Shown here piece after piece: positions 22,908-35,085 of a stretch of DNA of 64,000 nucleotides (position 1 is the first letter of the stretch; every line of letters begins with the position of its first letter). Both the position numbers and the translations under genes were made by a program. The DNA comes from Strigamia acuminata (Eukaryota; Arthropoda; Chilopoda; Geophilomorpha; Linotaeniidae), in the NCBI GenBank assembly GCA_949358305.1, contig OX442316.1:11284001-11348000 (forward strand). Direction: 5' to 3'. A model generated the notes under the pieces. The model had not been told where the DNA came from. It ran no database searches and worked only from the letters and a program-made list of their open reading frames with translations.

Positions 22908-22920
22908 CGACCCCCCTTTT
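22908..22920 (-). other. Polypurine tract of element B
   Basis: AAAAGGGGGGTCG on the minus strand, directly against the 3' LTR. Confidence 0.75.
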
Positions 22921-22957
22921 GGGTTGTCGTCCTCGACAACAATACAAAATTACAAAA

Positions 22958-23134
22958 TTATGGTACACTTCGATTTCTCAAAACGTATCGAGCCTCCGAT
23001 GGCTCCTCGCTGCTCTTTGCCGCTCCCTCATCTCCCGTGACGATCTCCTCTTGGTGCTCGGCGAAAAATCTCTTTAGTTGAGATGCATGTGTTTTCCACG
23101 ATCTTGATTCCGCGACGTCCGTTATGAGGAACAC
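22958..23134 (-). pseudogene. Severed C-terminal end of element B Gag-Pol
   Basis: 58 codons and a stop that belong to the end of the integrase tail. They begin VFLITDVAES and include HASQLKRFF, the usual small strand-rich motif after the GPF box, then end RYVLRNRSVP. The main frame stops being collinear at 23446, where the hAT-like element is inserted; the 8-bp target duplication plus 303 bp shift the frame by two, so this segment is no longer read from the main frame. The upstream and downstream frames agree if the insertion and one duplication copy are disregarded, so the break is the only lesion I see. Confidence 0.85.
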
Positions 23135-23142
23135 CTCCTCGC

Positions 23143-23445
23143 CAGAGAATAACATCGGGTACCCGTACCCGTACCCGTAACCGTACCCGCCCGTACCCGT
23201 AGGGTACGGGCGGGTACGGTTATAGATCTCCCGCGACTCCCGGTTACGGGTCGGGTACGGGTACGTTTTTTGTTCGTTTTTTGTACGTTTTTTGTCCTGC
23301 TGGCCACGTAATCGCGGGTACGGGTAGGGTAGGGTAGGGGGATTCCGGGATAGCCCGGGTACGGGCGGGTACGGGTACGAAATTGTTTCGGTGACGGGTA
23401 ACGGGCGGGTAACGGGTAAACTTTTTTCGCCAATGTTATTCTCTG
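23143..23445. mobile_element. hAT-like miniature element inserted in gypsy pol
   Basis: 303 bp with 13-bp perfect terminal inverted repeats CAGAGAATAACAT and an exact 8-bp target duplication CTCCTCGC (23135-23142 and 23446-23453). An 8-bp duplication and ends starting CAGAG are typical of the hAT superfamily. The interior is dominated by short GGGTAC/CCCGTA repeats in both orientations, resembling subterminal transposase-binding arrays, plus a small TTTTTTG-rich core. There is no transposase, so it is non-autonomous. The polyprotein frame reads on through it, adding an artefactual Arg/Pro/Thr-rich tail. Confidence 0.9.
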
Positions 23446-26400
23446 CTCCTCGCCCATCTTCCTCACCACCTCAAACGGACCGGAGAAGAGCGTGTCAAAC
23501 TTTTTGTTGCGCGGTCCCTTCGAATACAACACCTTGTCTCCCTTCTTGAGATCGGAAGGCTTTCGACCGCTGTCGAATCTCTGTTTCTGCTCGGTCTGCG
23601 AACTCGCCAGATTTTCCTCGGCCTCTCTGCGTTTATGCCACATTTCTTCCAAGTCGAATCCGTCTTCCAAAGCCTCCAACCAAGCCGACTCCAAATTTTC
23701 TGAAGGCCTGAAGCTGTGTACCAACTCGAAAGGCGTGAATCCAAGCGAGGACTGGATGTTGGTGTTGATGGCCCAAACTGCTGCGTCCAGATCCTCCGAC
23801 CACTTCTTCCCCGAATTCCCCAGTTTTCTCAATTTCTGCAAAACGTTCTGAATCTCGCGTTCCGCTAAACCGTTCGACGCGTGGTGATATGGCGGCGATT
23901 CTTCCAACAAAATTCCATTTGCCTGCGCGAAAGAACTGAACTCACGAGACATGAAAGCCGTTCCCTCATCCGAAATAATTTTCTTTGGAATTCCGAATCG
24001 ACGAATTACGCCCTCCTCCAACGCGCGAATGGTGTTTTTTGTTGAAACGTCTCTCACTGGGACCGCTACCACGAATCGAGAATAGCAGTCAACCGCCACA
24101 AAAATGTGTGTAAAGCCGAAACTGCTTGTGTACGGACCTCCGTGATCCACCGCGATCGTGTGAAACGGCCTCGGTGGAATTGCTCTCGACTTCAACAAAC
24201 CGTCCGCTTTTCTGGTTCTATGATTGTGAAGCTGACACTGTGTGCAGTTCCTGACGAAATCACGCACGTCCTTGCTCATCCCTTCCCACCAGTTTCTGCG
24301 CTGAATTCTACTACGTGTCTGAAAAGCGTCGCAGTGCCCGCCCTTAACGTGTGCCTCCCTCATTATCTGTACTCTCATCCTCTCAGGAATAACTACTCTC
24401 CAGATCTCCTTACCCTTAAATGTCTTCTTTTTGCACAAAACCCCGCTCTTCAATTCAAACTTATCCCCCAATTTCTGAATTAATTCAGCACACCGCTCAT
24501 CTGAATCCTGTTGCTCCTTCAACCTCTCTCCCCCAACCCTCAATGCCGCTGCAATCAACACGTTCGATTTATCAATACTAACTGCTCTAGATAACGCATC
24601 CGCAACCACGTTCAGACTCCCTGCCTTATGCTTGATAGTAAAGTCAAATTCTTGCAAATCTAATATCCAACGAGCAAATTTCCTATTCAATTCCTTCTTT
24701 GCGAGTAAATGAGAGACCGACCAGTTGTCGGTGAAAACCACGAACTTAATGCCCGAAAGATAGAAGCGAAACTTTTCAGTGACGCTCCAGTGAACAGCTA
24801 AACATTCCAATTCGTTTGAATGCGCACTCGAATACGATTCTGGAACGCCCTTGCTCGCGAACGCTATAGTGACCAATTTTCCTCCCTGTCGCTGCTGCAA
24901 AATTACCCCAAGACCTTCGTACGACGCGTCCACGTGCAGAATGGTCTCGGCATCCCTACGAAAACTCCCCAACCAATTGCACGACTTTAATTCCGATTTT
25001 ATCAGATTGACGGCGCGCTGATGCTCGTCCAACCACTCAAACCTTGTCCCTTTTCTTGTTAATAAAGTCAAACACCTTACTTTCGACGCGAAACCCTTAA
25101 TGAATTGTCTATGATAACCTGCGAATCCCAAGAAACCCCTAACGTCCTTAACGTTCTTAAAAAACTTGAATTTATCGATGTCCGACAATCGTTCCGGGTC
25201 CGGTCTCCTCCCCTCTTTCGAAATGATGTAACCCAAGAAACTAATCTCTGCTCTTAATAGCTTACACTTTGTCAAATTTAATTTAAACCCCTTTTGAATT
25301 ACTAAACCCAAAAATTCGTCCCAAGACATTATCAACTCACCCGCTGACCTCCCCGACTGCCCCACGTCGTCCAAATATGGTTTGGTCCGCTTAACCTCGC
25401 TGCACATCCTGTCCATCGCCCTCTGCATCACGAACGGAGCCAATTTGTAGCCGACCGGCATACGCAGCAACTCCATAAGACCTTCGGGCGTGAAAAACGC
25501 GATCTTGTGACAGTCCGCTTGTCTTAGCAAAATATTGTAGTACGCCATCGCAATGTCACCCGAATTAAATAAACGCGGCTCGTCTTCCAACAGAAACTCC
25601 AAAACCTCATCGATCGTCGGCATCCGATATACTGTCATATCCACCGCCTCGTTCAGACGCCTCAAATCGATTACAGGGCGCCATGGTGTGGTGGGGTGAT
25701 GTGGCTGGTCCACGGTGAAGAAAGGGAAATTGTATGTCGAGTTCGATTCTCTACAAATTCCCAACCTCCTCCACTTTGCCACAGTCTCTCGTAACCGAAC
25801 TTCTTCTTGAGCCGAAAATCGCCTCGGCTTGCATCGAATCGGACGGTCGTGGGTCAGAGGAACCTCGCACTCTTCGTCCGTGTACAGTCCCAGCGAACCG
25901 TCGATGTTGAATGCCTCCTTCCGCTTGTGAAACACCGCTCTCAACTGTAACTTCTCCTCCTGGGAAACCGAACTATCCACCGACTCAACGATTTCGTCGA
26001 CCTCTTTCGCGAACTTCTCGTCCTCGGAAACTGCCACGAGACACTCCCCTCCACGATCGATTGCTTCGTTAAATATTGCGCAATTTCCCGATCTGACCGA
26101 CTCCGTCGCCCTAGAGATATTCACGTCGCCATTTGGCTCCAACACGAGACGCAAACCCTCCTGTCTCCGCCAGTCGGTACCGACGATGACCGGAAACGGC
26201 AAATCGGACGAGACAGCCACGTTTTTCATGCTGGATTCGAAGTCTCCGATTTTAAACGTGATGTCCAAAAACCCGTCGATCTTCAGTGATCCATTAACAG
26301 CCCGAAAACTGGCCCCCGATTTATTCGCCCGCAATTCCGTATCGTTCTTCAAAAATCTGCCATCGATAATTGTTAAATTTGCGCCCGGATCGATCAGCGC

Positions 26401-27864
26401 CTCAACGTCCGTGTCAAACTCCTCCACGCTACACGTAACGACCGTTAGATTCATTTCCGGTTTCCTTGTCTTGACAACACAAGCCGCGACCTTCTCCGGC
26501 GTCTTCTCCGTCGTCGCTTCCGCGCTTGCCAGTAAACAGTCAAACGACACGTGTCCGATCTTGCCACACTTAAAACACGTGAGAGTTGACTTATCCATCC
26601 CGTATTTATATTGTACGTGACGCTGAGAGTTCTTGTTCATCGACGCCGCTGACAACGCTTCCTTCGTCGATTCCCTCCCTACGTCCCTTGCTGCTCGTCT
26701 AACTTCAACGTTGTTAATATTCTTGTCCTTTGGCTTAATCTTCCTCGCCCCGTCCAAACCCCTCGCGCGATGTATCAGCTCCTCGACCGAACCGATATTG
26801 CCAGATGCCAGAGGAAACGACACCAACTCCTCGCCGATTCCGCCCAAAATCATCGACACTCGATCCGATTCGCTTATCCGATTCGCGCAACGCTCCAATA
26901 TCGTATTCTTCGAATAAATGTAATGGACGATCGTCTCTGACGCCTCCAGTTTTCTTTTAGATTGCAATTCGAAGAATTCGTGAAAGTTCATGCGGCTTTT
27001 AAATCTCTCCTCCAACGACCACATCCAACCTTCCAGACTAGTAATTTTCTTTCCTTCGGTCCTCTGCCAGTCGCTGGCGTGACCTTCCAACCTAGTTGCT
27101 GCGTTCAACAACGTTAATTCGTCCGTCCAAGACGAAAGCTTCGCCACGCGTTTCACCTCCTTCAGCCACGTTTGAACACTTTCCATATCGTCACCCGAAA
27201 ATGACGAAATAGCCTTCACGGTGTCGACTGTCGAATGCATCTGCACCACCGTGGTCGCGGGAACCGTCTGCGGACACGTAGAAGAAATGAGACGACTCAT
27301 CATCATCGTGTTCTGCGCCAAAATCTCCGAATTTCGCGCCTCCGTCTCCGCGTTACGTGCCGCCGTCTCCGATTTGTCCTGCATTATCATCTTCATCATT
27401 TCAGCCATTTGCATAACTAATAATTCGGAGGACGAAGCTCCACCTCCGCCGACCGGACGCCTCGCCTCTTCCGCCGCCACTTTCTCCGCTTCCAACCTTT
27501 TCGTTTCCAACTCTTCCGCCGCGATTTTCTCCACTTCCAACCTTTCCGTCTCCGCGTCGTCTTCCACCAACTTCTCCGCCACGAGTCTGTCTTTCTCCGC
27601 CAACTCCAACGCCACAATCTCCTTATTATTTCGAAGAAGGATTGTCATCAAGTCCTGCTTCAAATTATTCGGCGATTCCAAACCACGCCTGTCGATTTCT
27701 CCTCGCAGAATCGATACGGTAAAAACGTTCAATACCTCCTCAACGTCGGACAGAAGCGACGACCGACATCCCTCCAGAATCACCGCCAAATTTTCCGCCA
27801 TCTTCCGCCACGTGTTACGAAAAACTTTCACAACGATCAACGATCTTCTCAAACCGCCAAACAA
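23446..27864 (-). CDS. Gag-Pol polyprotein of Ty3/gypsy element B, 3' end displaced by insertion
   Basis: 1473 collinear codons of gag-pol. The likely start is the ATG at 27801 (MAENLAV, codon 22). Order: gag with a Glu/Lys-rich coiled-coil stretch (about 85-150); zinc knuckle CFKCGKIGHVSFDC (C430); protease-like segment ALIDPGANLTII at D492, with Pro where Ser or Thr normally stands; reverse transcriptase with YLDDV (832-833); RNase H starting ILHVDASYEG; integrase with an HX4H and CX2C zinc site and triad D1240, D1299, E1335 (35 residues between the last two); then SGPFEVV. The frame continues 108 codons into inserted DNA and stops at 23122, so the natural tail is lost. No env frame. The copy probably makes an altered C-terminus and may be impaired. 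Confidence 0.92.
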
Positions 27865-27930
27865 CGATCACCAACAACTTTTCTCCAACTTTTCTCCAAC
27901 TTTTACAACAATTTCCAACTTTCACAGGTC

Positions 27931-27948
27931 TTTATGTCGACTGCGCCA
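27931..27948 (-). other. Primer-binding site of element B
   Basis: On the minus strand TGGCGCAGTCGACATAAA starts immediately after the 5' LTR. The TGG start pairs with a tRNA CCA end. The tRNA is not assigned. Confidence 0.65.
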
Positions 27949-28082
27949 TGTGAGAATGATTTAGACATACGGTTAAGTTGAATGTCTGAACTAGACTGAT
28001 TTATTATTCCAAAGCATAGAACAAATCCAAATTACATAGAACAAGTCATCGAAAAGACCCCCAGGGGGCGCTATCGCTTACA
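27949..28082 (-). repeat. Element B 5' LTR
   Basis: 134 bp, identical by eye to 22774-22907. It holds AATAAA on the minus strand and AGGGGGCGC on the plus strand (28063-28071). AGACG follows at 28083-28087. Confidence 0.93.
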
Positions 28083-28087
28083 AGACG

Positions 28088-29326
28088 TCTGCGCATTATA
28101 AAGAAGAAAGCAAACACAAGCAAATGTTTACTACAATACATTAACACTATTTCTTTGTTTTCACCATTAACTAAACCTACAATCCATTTTAATCGTCCAC
28201 AATCACTTTTTTTCGTCTGCCTCTACGCAAACGACATACTCATCTACCAAACTAAAAACAGCTTCGCAAGCTCCAATTCTTAAAATCATTAAACCAGATT
28301 TGTGCAATTTCCCTCACTTCCTGACTGAAAGCAAACAATTCATTTCATCGTTGAGTGAAATGACATTTATCTTACTGACTAGTTACACATGCCATACAAG
28401 ATCGTGGAGAGAAACGTGGCTAATTAATTTCCTTTGCAATTACAAGTCCCACCCGTTGAACTTGTTCTCACAGCTGTAATTACTTTTGTGCTATTGCTTT
28501 TGTACTTTCAGAAAAGAAACACAAAAGGCAATTCAGCAATAGCTCCGAAGACCAACAAGTGCACACGTGGTCAGTTGGTGACAATGAGCGATGAGGCAGG
28601 TGGAAAGATCACCCATATAAAATGCCTCCACTATTATGTCTTCCGTCGTCACCATCGACACGAGAATTCTCCAAATACCTCTTATAGAAATAGTTCTGGA
28701 CCTAATAAGATACGGACCGAGATTTATTTACACTTTTAATTAAAACATTTTTCAGCTTCCCTTTCTTCCGTATTATTGATACTCTAGGTAATCGCATAAA
28801 GCACGGGTTAGCCCAAATCCAGCGAGCATGCGAGTGAACTCGGCTTTTGTTACCTTACGCTCCCGCCATTACACAATATATATATTTCATCAGATTATCG
28901 TTAATGTTACGTATTTCGATAAATTATCCTCTAACTGCTCCATCTGTCGTAGAAAACATTATTTTACTAGATATCCGATTAAACTTTACAACAAATTGAA
29001 ATCGATATGACAAAAGTACAAATCCATCAACATCAAAATTACCTATATTGCAAACACATTGGAAGTTAATGGATAAATTCACACCAGATCCGGCCACAAT
29101 GAAATTAATACCAACAAGAGTAAACGACACAACGGAAATACGTATCTATAACCAAAGCAAAAAAAAAAAAGCATAGGATAAATATTGAAGAAAACGAAAT
29201 GAAAATAATGAAAAAGAAATGTAATTAGCCTTTCTTTCGCCACAATCACTAACCAAATTATAACGACTAATGAGAAAATCACTCGCCTGCAAAGTATCAC
29301 AACGAGAAACGCATTTTGCCGTCGTC
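28088..29326. other. Non-coding stretch, nothing recognised
   Basis: Only short frames without family motifs. No element ends or RNA genes seen. Confidence 0.45.
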
Positions 29327-29328
29327 TA

Positions 29329-29493
29329 CAGTCGAAACTCTTTATAACAAATCACGATATAACGAACTATCGATATAACGAATACCTAAAAAGGGCTGGT
29401 TTGGTTGGCTGGCCATAAAACACCATGTTAAAAAATTTCGATATAACGAATTCTCGTAACAAATCAATTTTCGGGGCCCTTGAGTTTAGACTG
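29329..29493. mobile_element. pogo/Tigger-like miniature element
   Basis: 165 bp flanked by TA (29327-29328, 29494-29495). The left end CAGTCGAAACTC and the complement of the right end CAGTCTAAACTC are near-identical, and both flanks lead into repeated GATATAACGAA motifs. CAGT ends, TA duplication and TATAACGAA subterminal repeats are characteristic of pogo-type Tc1/mariner elements. There is no coding capacity. Confidence 0.75.
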
Positions 29494-29495
29494 TA

Positions 29496-32400
29496 TCTAA
29501 AATTTGATTGATTGTTTGACCATTTTATTTATTAATCATTAATCATTTCTTACTTGCATATTCAATTCTAAAATTTAGTCATAATAAAAAAAATATAGCA
29601 AAACGGGAGTCTCAAATTCTCGATCGATTAAAAAATATTCCTAAATATAACCGGTAGACATTGATGGACACGTTCGTACCAAATTACCGTCTATCAATAC
29701 CATGTACAACACATCCAAATAAATATTTACCAAAATTATTAATTTCATTTCCATAGCGTTGCAGGATGTGTATATTTATAATGAAAACACAATGTCACTT
29801 CCACTTTAAACAAACTTTTCTTGTTTGTATACTCTAAAGGCAAAGCTTTTGTGTTCAGTTGTACAACTGCAAGTGACATCTCTTACCGTAATCCCTGCGG
29901 CGGCTGTACTTTGGGTAATGCACGGCTGCTGCTTTCCCATTTCTCCCAGAACATTCATCGTCATCGTCGACTCTGCAAAACAAATGGGAGGGATTATTTT
30001 TCATTTAAAACCGACTTCCACTTGTTGAAATTGTACTCCTGCGAACACCCATAGAACGCATCACTAAATCAAGCTCCAACACGTTGCGTTTAACATTAAA
30101 ATTTCACAACACTTAATTAATATCTAAAGAAAAAAAATATTTTTTTTTTTCGTTTTTAAAAAATTTCATTTAATTTCAATGAAGTAGAAAACAGCCATGG
30201 GATGGTGCGCTTTCATTTTCGTTGAGGTGTAATTGATGTTGCGCACAATTCGTCGGGACAAGATCGAGATGATTGATTTTCTTCGTGATCAGCAGTGATG
30301 CCTTAATAAACGTGGAATACGATAATAAAAGGTTCCAATAAAATTTTGCGACAAACAAACTGGTTTTTGTTGACTAGAATAATGTTACATGTCTATTTTC
30401 GAAAACAAAAAAAAATAAAAATATTTTTTAAAAATTTCCCAATCGATTCTAATGCTCCCATTTTCCTATTAAATTTCCAATAGCAAGCGATGAATAAGAA
30501 CTGTATCTCAATTAATCTCTTATCTTGGAGAAAAAAAATGCTCATGTCAAGTTATTAATTTCAGGAACAATTCTTTAGGGATGACTGTCAGTTAGAACCG
30601 CCTCCCAATCGAGGAAGAAGAAAAAAATTGAAACAAAAAAAAAATCAAATTTTGAAACGTCGGTTCATTCCAAAAAGAAGAAAATTTATCCAGTCGCACT
30701 CTTTAGCTGGTAGTCAAGAACTCTAATCAGAAGTTGCATCAAAAAAATGTATATAAAGTTCAAAAAAAAAAAAGGTGATCTCTAGGAACCCTAATTTCTT
30801 TCTCAATTGTAGTTTGCAGATGAAAGCTCCAAAATCCATGAATTTATAAATAAATGCATATGTAATGAAGTAAAAAATGGTTAAAATCTAAAAAAAAATA
30901 AAAATAAATAAATGTTAAAAAATAAAATATTACTCGGTGGTTCTAATCCGTCGGATTTGCGTGTAAATTACATTTTTCCAGAAGAAACTTAGATTAGGAT
31001 ACGTAAGTAAGCAGTGTTTTTACGACATTCAAACTGCCACAAATACAATTTATAACAGTATTGTTCATTTACCCGTTTGCTCCTTTGTGATGATTGCGTT
31101 AATTTTGCTGTCTCGTTGATGGCCAAGATTTCTACATACTGATTTTTCCTAAAAGAAAATATTTATACACCTCTTTAGTTACATTGGATGAATTAACTTA
31201 TGCATATTTCAATTCATAAAACTCATTCAAGCAAACTTTTCAAAGAAAAATCCGAATACACTAATGCTCTGAAAATTCCACCGAATTTGATAATCTACGC
31301 TCGCGAATGTTTTTTTCGTTAAAAAGAAATATGATCAAATGTTTATTTTACACTACCTTGGCTTGAAAATGTTGCAATCGATACACGATTGTCAAGTTAG
31401 ATGATCGTAGATTGTAAATATAAACCTAACCGCCATTATGCCATCGCACGACAAGCTCTCTCATACGTCATCGCTATACTAGCGCTTTAGTGGCGATTTG
31501 GAGAAACATAGCAATGGCGTAAACCGTACGCTTAATAAATGTAATAAATACCAGAAACAAATTACTCAATCCTGAGACGTATATTTTGTCCACAAATAAA
31601 AAATACATAAATTGATATCACTTTCAAGTAAATACATAATATTATGAAATCTCTAAAAACTCTTTTTTCTTTTCTTTTGTAATATGTAGCAAAATTCAGG
31701 CATGTACAATTTTCTTATTTTTTTTAGTATTTAATTGGTATTAATACAAATATATTAAAATAATTTACGTACTATACTTAAAAAAAATTAAAAGAAAATA
31801 AAAAATAACATTTTTCATAACAGAACAATTACAATAGTCGTAAAATAATTTAAAAACAAAAAAAAAAGTTAAAAATCAAACTGCCATCAATAATTATATC
31901 CGTGGCCATAAATCTCACAATTATACAATGAAATTCGAAATTAATAATAATAATGATAATAATAATAATAATCGTAAAAATAATAGTAAAAAGTCCCATT
32001 TGCATTGGTCGAAAATTAAGCAAACCATCAGAGGTTTGCACTCTAAAAACAAAAGCAAAAATTGTAATCACTTGTAAAATAACCACAACGATTGTCTCCT
32101 TAATGTAACAACACATTTCTTGAGTTGTCTAAGGCGTATTAGAAAAGTATTTCTTCCACAAAATTTATGGAAAGTAAAATCCCTCAGTCCTAACTCGCTC
32201 TTGAGTTCATCCATATTTGAGGCACACAACACACATACACATATATATCCTCGAATGTCACTTGAGTTTAGTTTCTTGTCCTCGGTTCTCAAGGCGAGGT
32301 CACCATTTTCTCTAGGCAATTTATCTCATAATGTGAGATAAAAGTTTTGGTCATTTTTGTACATAAAACTGGAGGCAGCCACGTGAGCTTCATTCACTTG

Positions 32401-34250
32401 GCTTAATTAATCTCCCACTTACACTGGAAAATTTCCTCCTCTCTTCTTTGGAAACAACCACTGGTACTTGTTGGTGGGGATGTTAACACCTGTCGGGGCA
32501 AAAGGTCAACAAGAATATATCAAAATGTGATGACCATGTCAAAATAGTCTCCCCTAAGGTCCAAACATGCATCAATTAACACTTTATGAAAATAACATCT
32601 CCAGATTATAGTGCTCGTTTCCCAGAACTTTTCACTAAGAAAAATCAATAAAAATACCCAGCGAGAAATTTATGGATTCACATACGGTATACTTAATTAA
32701 GCAAACGACAGTTTGCTGGGCTTAGAAAATTGTCATTAAAGTTATGTGCATATTTTTAACATTTTATCATATTCCATTAATTCTTCATCTCATGCATCAA
32801 AAAATTTTCTTTGTCAAATTTCTTTCATACATTATATATTTTTTTAAAAATGATTTAAAATGGTCACGAATGCATGTGCTAAGACAAGAAGTGTCTCTCC
32901 TTAAGGTTATCAATACTCTGAAGAGGACTTGTGAGAATGACCCCATCAATCAATGCGATGTAATCTTGTGGATTGGAATTGTGAGTCACAACTTGTGCAA
33001 GTGCACTTCAGCTTACTCGATTTTGTTTTTTTACTCTCCAGCTACCAAACAAATTAAAGGCACATCATTTTTGTCGGCACCACCGTCACCCCTTCTTTAA
33101 TATTTGAAATGTAAGTATCTTTTAAAAAATTGCTATTTTAATCTCAGAAATGACAATGTCATCTCCTTTTCAACTTCTATAACGGAGAGCTGTTGAAACG
33201 ACAAAAATCGTTTGCAAGAAAAATGACATTTCACGATTTCTAATTCCACAAATGGAGTGAAACAAAAATATCATTTCGTTTGTTTTCCCCCCACATCATT
33301 TGAAAATAATTTTTGAGAAATAAATGTTTAGTAGAAAAAAAAAGAAAAGAAACTTACTGTTTATTTTAATAATCTAGTTGATTCATCTGCATTTGGAAAT
33401 TTTTTTTCTACTTGTAGTGTACCTACAGTGAAGAAAAAAAATAAAGAAAACGGCCGGTTTGTAATACAAAAAATACAAAAAATAAACAACGAAACAGACG
33501 ACATGAATAAGTAACGTGCTAAGAAATAATTTATCAAAGTTTATACACTAGAACTTTGCGTGTGAATAATTCAGCGACAAGAAACGTAGAGAAAAATAAA
33601 CGGAAAAAAAATATCTAGCCATTGAGAGTACTCTGTAACTGCAATAATAATAAAAATGTATTTGCAGAGGTAAACCAAATGGGAGCTGTCAATAGCAGGG
33701 CACAATTCCCACTGCAAAAGAAGACTGCAAAAGGGTGTAGAATCAGTGGGGAATAAGAAGTACCTCGAGGGTTACTAACCATTCTGATGGTACAGAACAA
33801 AAATGGCGTAGAGCATGAATACAAGTTTCAAATTTCAAGCCACTTCATTGGTGACAGCATTTTCCAAAGGGCATTAGTGGTTACCGTTGACTGTCACTGA
33901 CACAGAAAAGCACTCGATATTATAATGCATTCTAGCCGTTAGACAAAGAGACTCGCAAATATCCACTTAAGAATGGAAAAATTGTGTTTTTAAATAAATC
34001 ATCTTTCGCGACCGTTTTAATTATTGGCAATCAAAGTTTCGGCACTTTTCCTTTCGAGTCAATGAATATTTATTTAACAATTTTATTTAATATGCGATGC
34101 GATTTGCAGCAGCTCATCTCCAACCGGAGGCTGAGTTTGATTTATTGCGTACTGTGTCACTTTGCGCTATTAATATTCTCACTTTAGACTACTATTTTGC
34201 CTCTGAGGTGAATTCAGCGCCATGCAAAGGAATGAGTCCCATGTCTTTAC
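29496..34250. other. AT-rich stretch, no supported gene
   Basis: Probably the 3' flank, 3' UTR or distal introns of the Dscam-family gene, but no terminal coding exon could be identified. It includes an AAT microsatellite at 31942-31972 and a small hairpin near 32.32-32.34 kb (TTTATCTCA arms). Short frames have no family motif. Confidence 0.4.
31942..31972. repeat. AAT microsatellite
   Basis: About ten TAA/AAT units with one GAT interruption. Confidence 0.85.
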
Positions 34251-34288
34251 CTTCTTCAACTATTCCACCTTGAGGCGAAATCGTAAAT
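34251..34288 (-). CDS. Candidate alternative cytoplasmic-tail exon of the Dscam-family gene
   Basis: 38 bp with a good acceptor (pyrimidine-rich stretch ending TTATTAACAG) and donor (GAAG|GTAAAG). Entered in phase 2 it is open (FTISPQGGIVEE) and leaves in phase 1, exactly like the 35668-35786 exon. It could therefore follow the 38985-39051 exon in place of that exon. If both were included, this segment would reach a stop after nine codons. No homologue was recalled; the support is splice signals and phase only. Confidence 0.35.
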
Positions 34289-35053
34289 CTGTTAATAAAG
34301 CAGGCAGAAGTGTCAGGTTCAGGACTCTTTGAAGGTAGATTAATATTTCCAACTCAACATTTGCAATTCGCCCGGGAATTTGATGGCGTCTCTTCTTTAG
34401 TAGTTGATGTAAGCATTTTGAGAGGATCATACGAGCCTAATGCAAAAATCCATAAGAGGATATCGCGACACTGACTAATAGCGCAACTTAAGATGCAATT
34501 AATTGTGCATGTTATGAAAAACATTAGAAAGGTAAAAGAAAAAGTGTTTATGAATATTTAATGCAGCCTCCTTACCCCATACTTTACGCTATTATTGCGT
34601 ATTTTCTATTTATGAATTCAACGTATAAAAATGTTGTAAAAAAATAAAAATATTCTCATGTTTATCCATAAAAATTAATGGCGTGTCTAATTATACCTAT
34701 GCTGAATACTATCAATAAATCACATGTTTTTTTATTTTTATTATTATTATCTCTTCTTTTTCGGATGTCTGGTGTTCTCTTGTTTCCATCAGAAAGGTCA
34801 ATATTTTGGTCAGCAGCACAAGAAGGGTGGAGATTTTTCTTTATTGAAGTGGTCAGTCGACGAAGAATGGTGCGTTCGATAAATCAATACCCATGTTAAA
34901 TTTCACTCGTGAGAAAGTGGAACATTTCAAACCGTACATTTTCCCCACCTTGACAAAAAAGAAGAGTGATGGACGTTCATTTCATGATGCAATTCTTCAA
35001 ACATTTCCTAACTCTTATCTAAAAGAATTTTAAAGCAGGAAGGACCCACTCAA

Positions 35054-35085
<32 letters not shown>

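Larger units (their letters stand above)
22774..28082 (-). mobile_element. Ty3/gypsy LTR retrotransposon (element B) with nested insertion
   Basis: 5309 bp, read on the minus strand. The 134-bp LTRs at 27949-28082 (5') and 22774-22907 (3') appear identical. A perfect 5-bp duplication AGACG flanks it (22769-22773, 28083-28087). A primer-binding-like TGGCGCAGTCGACAT adjoins the 5' LTR and a purine tract AAAAGGGGGGTCG adjoins the 3' LTR. Gag-pol is intact except for a 303-bp hAT-like insertion at 23143-23445. Identical LTRs mean the insertion is recent, and the nested element is younger still. Its protein is clearly different from that of element A. Confidence 0.93.

Noticed and set aside
23122-23445. 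Arg/Pro/Thr-rich C-terminal domain fused to integrase
   Set aside because: It is translated hAT-like insertion DNA, not a real domain.
32068-32319. 83-codon minus-strand frame as a Dscam terminal exon
   Set aside because: No suitable acceptor in the right phase and no similarity to known tails.
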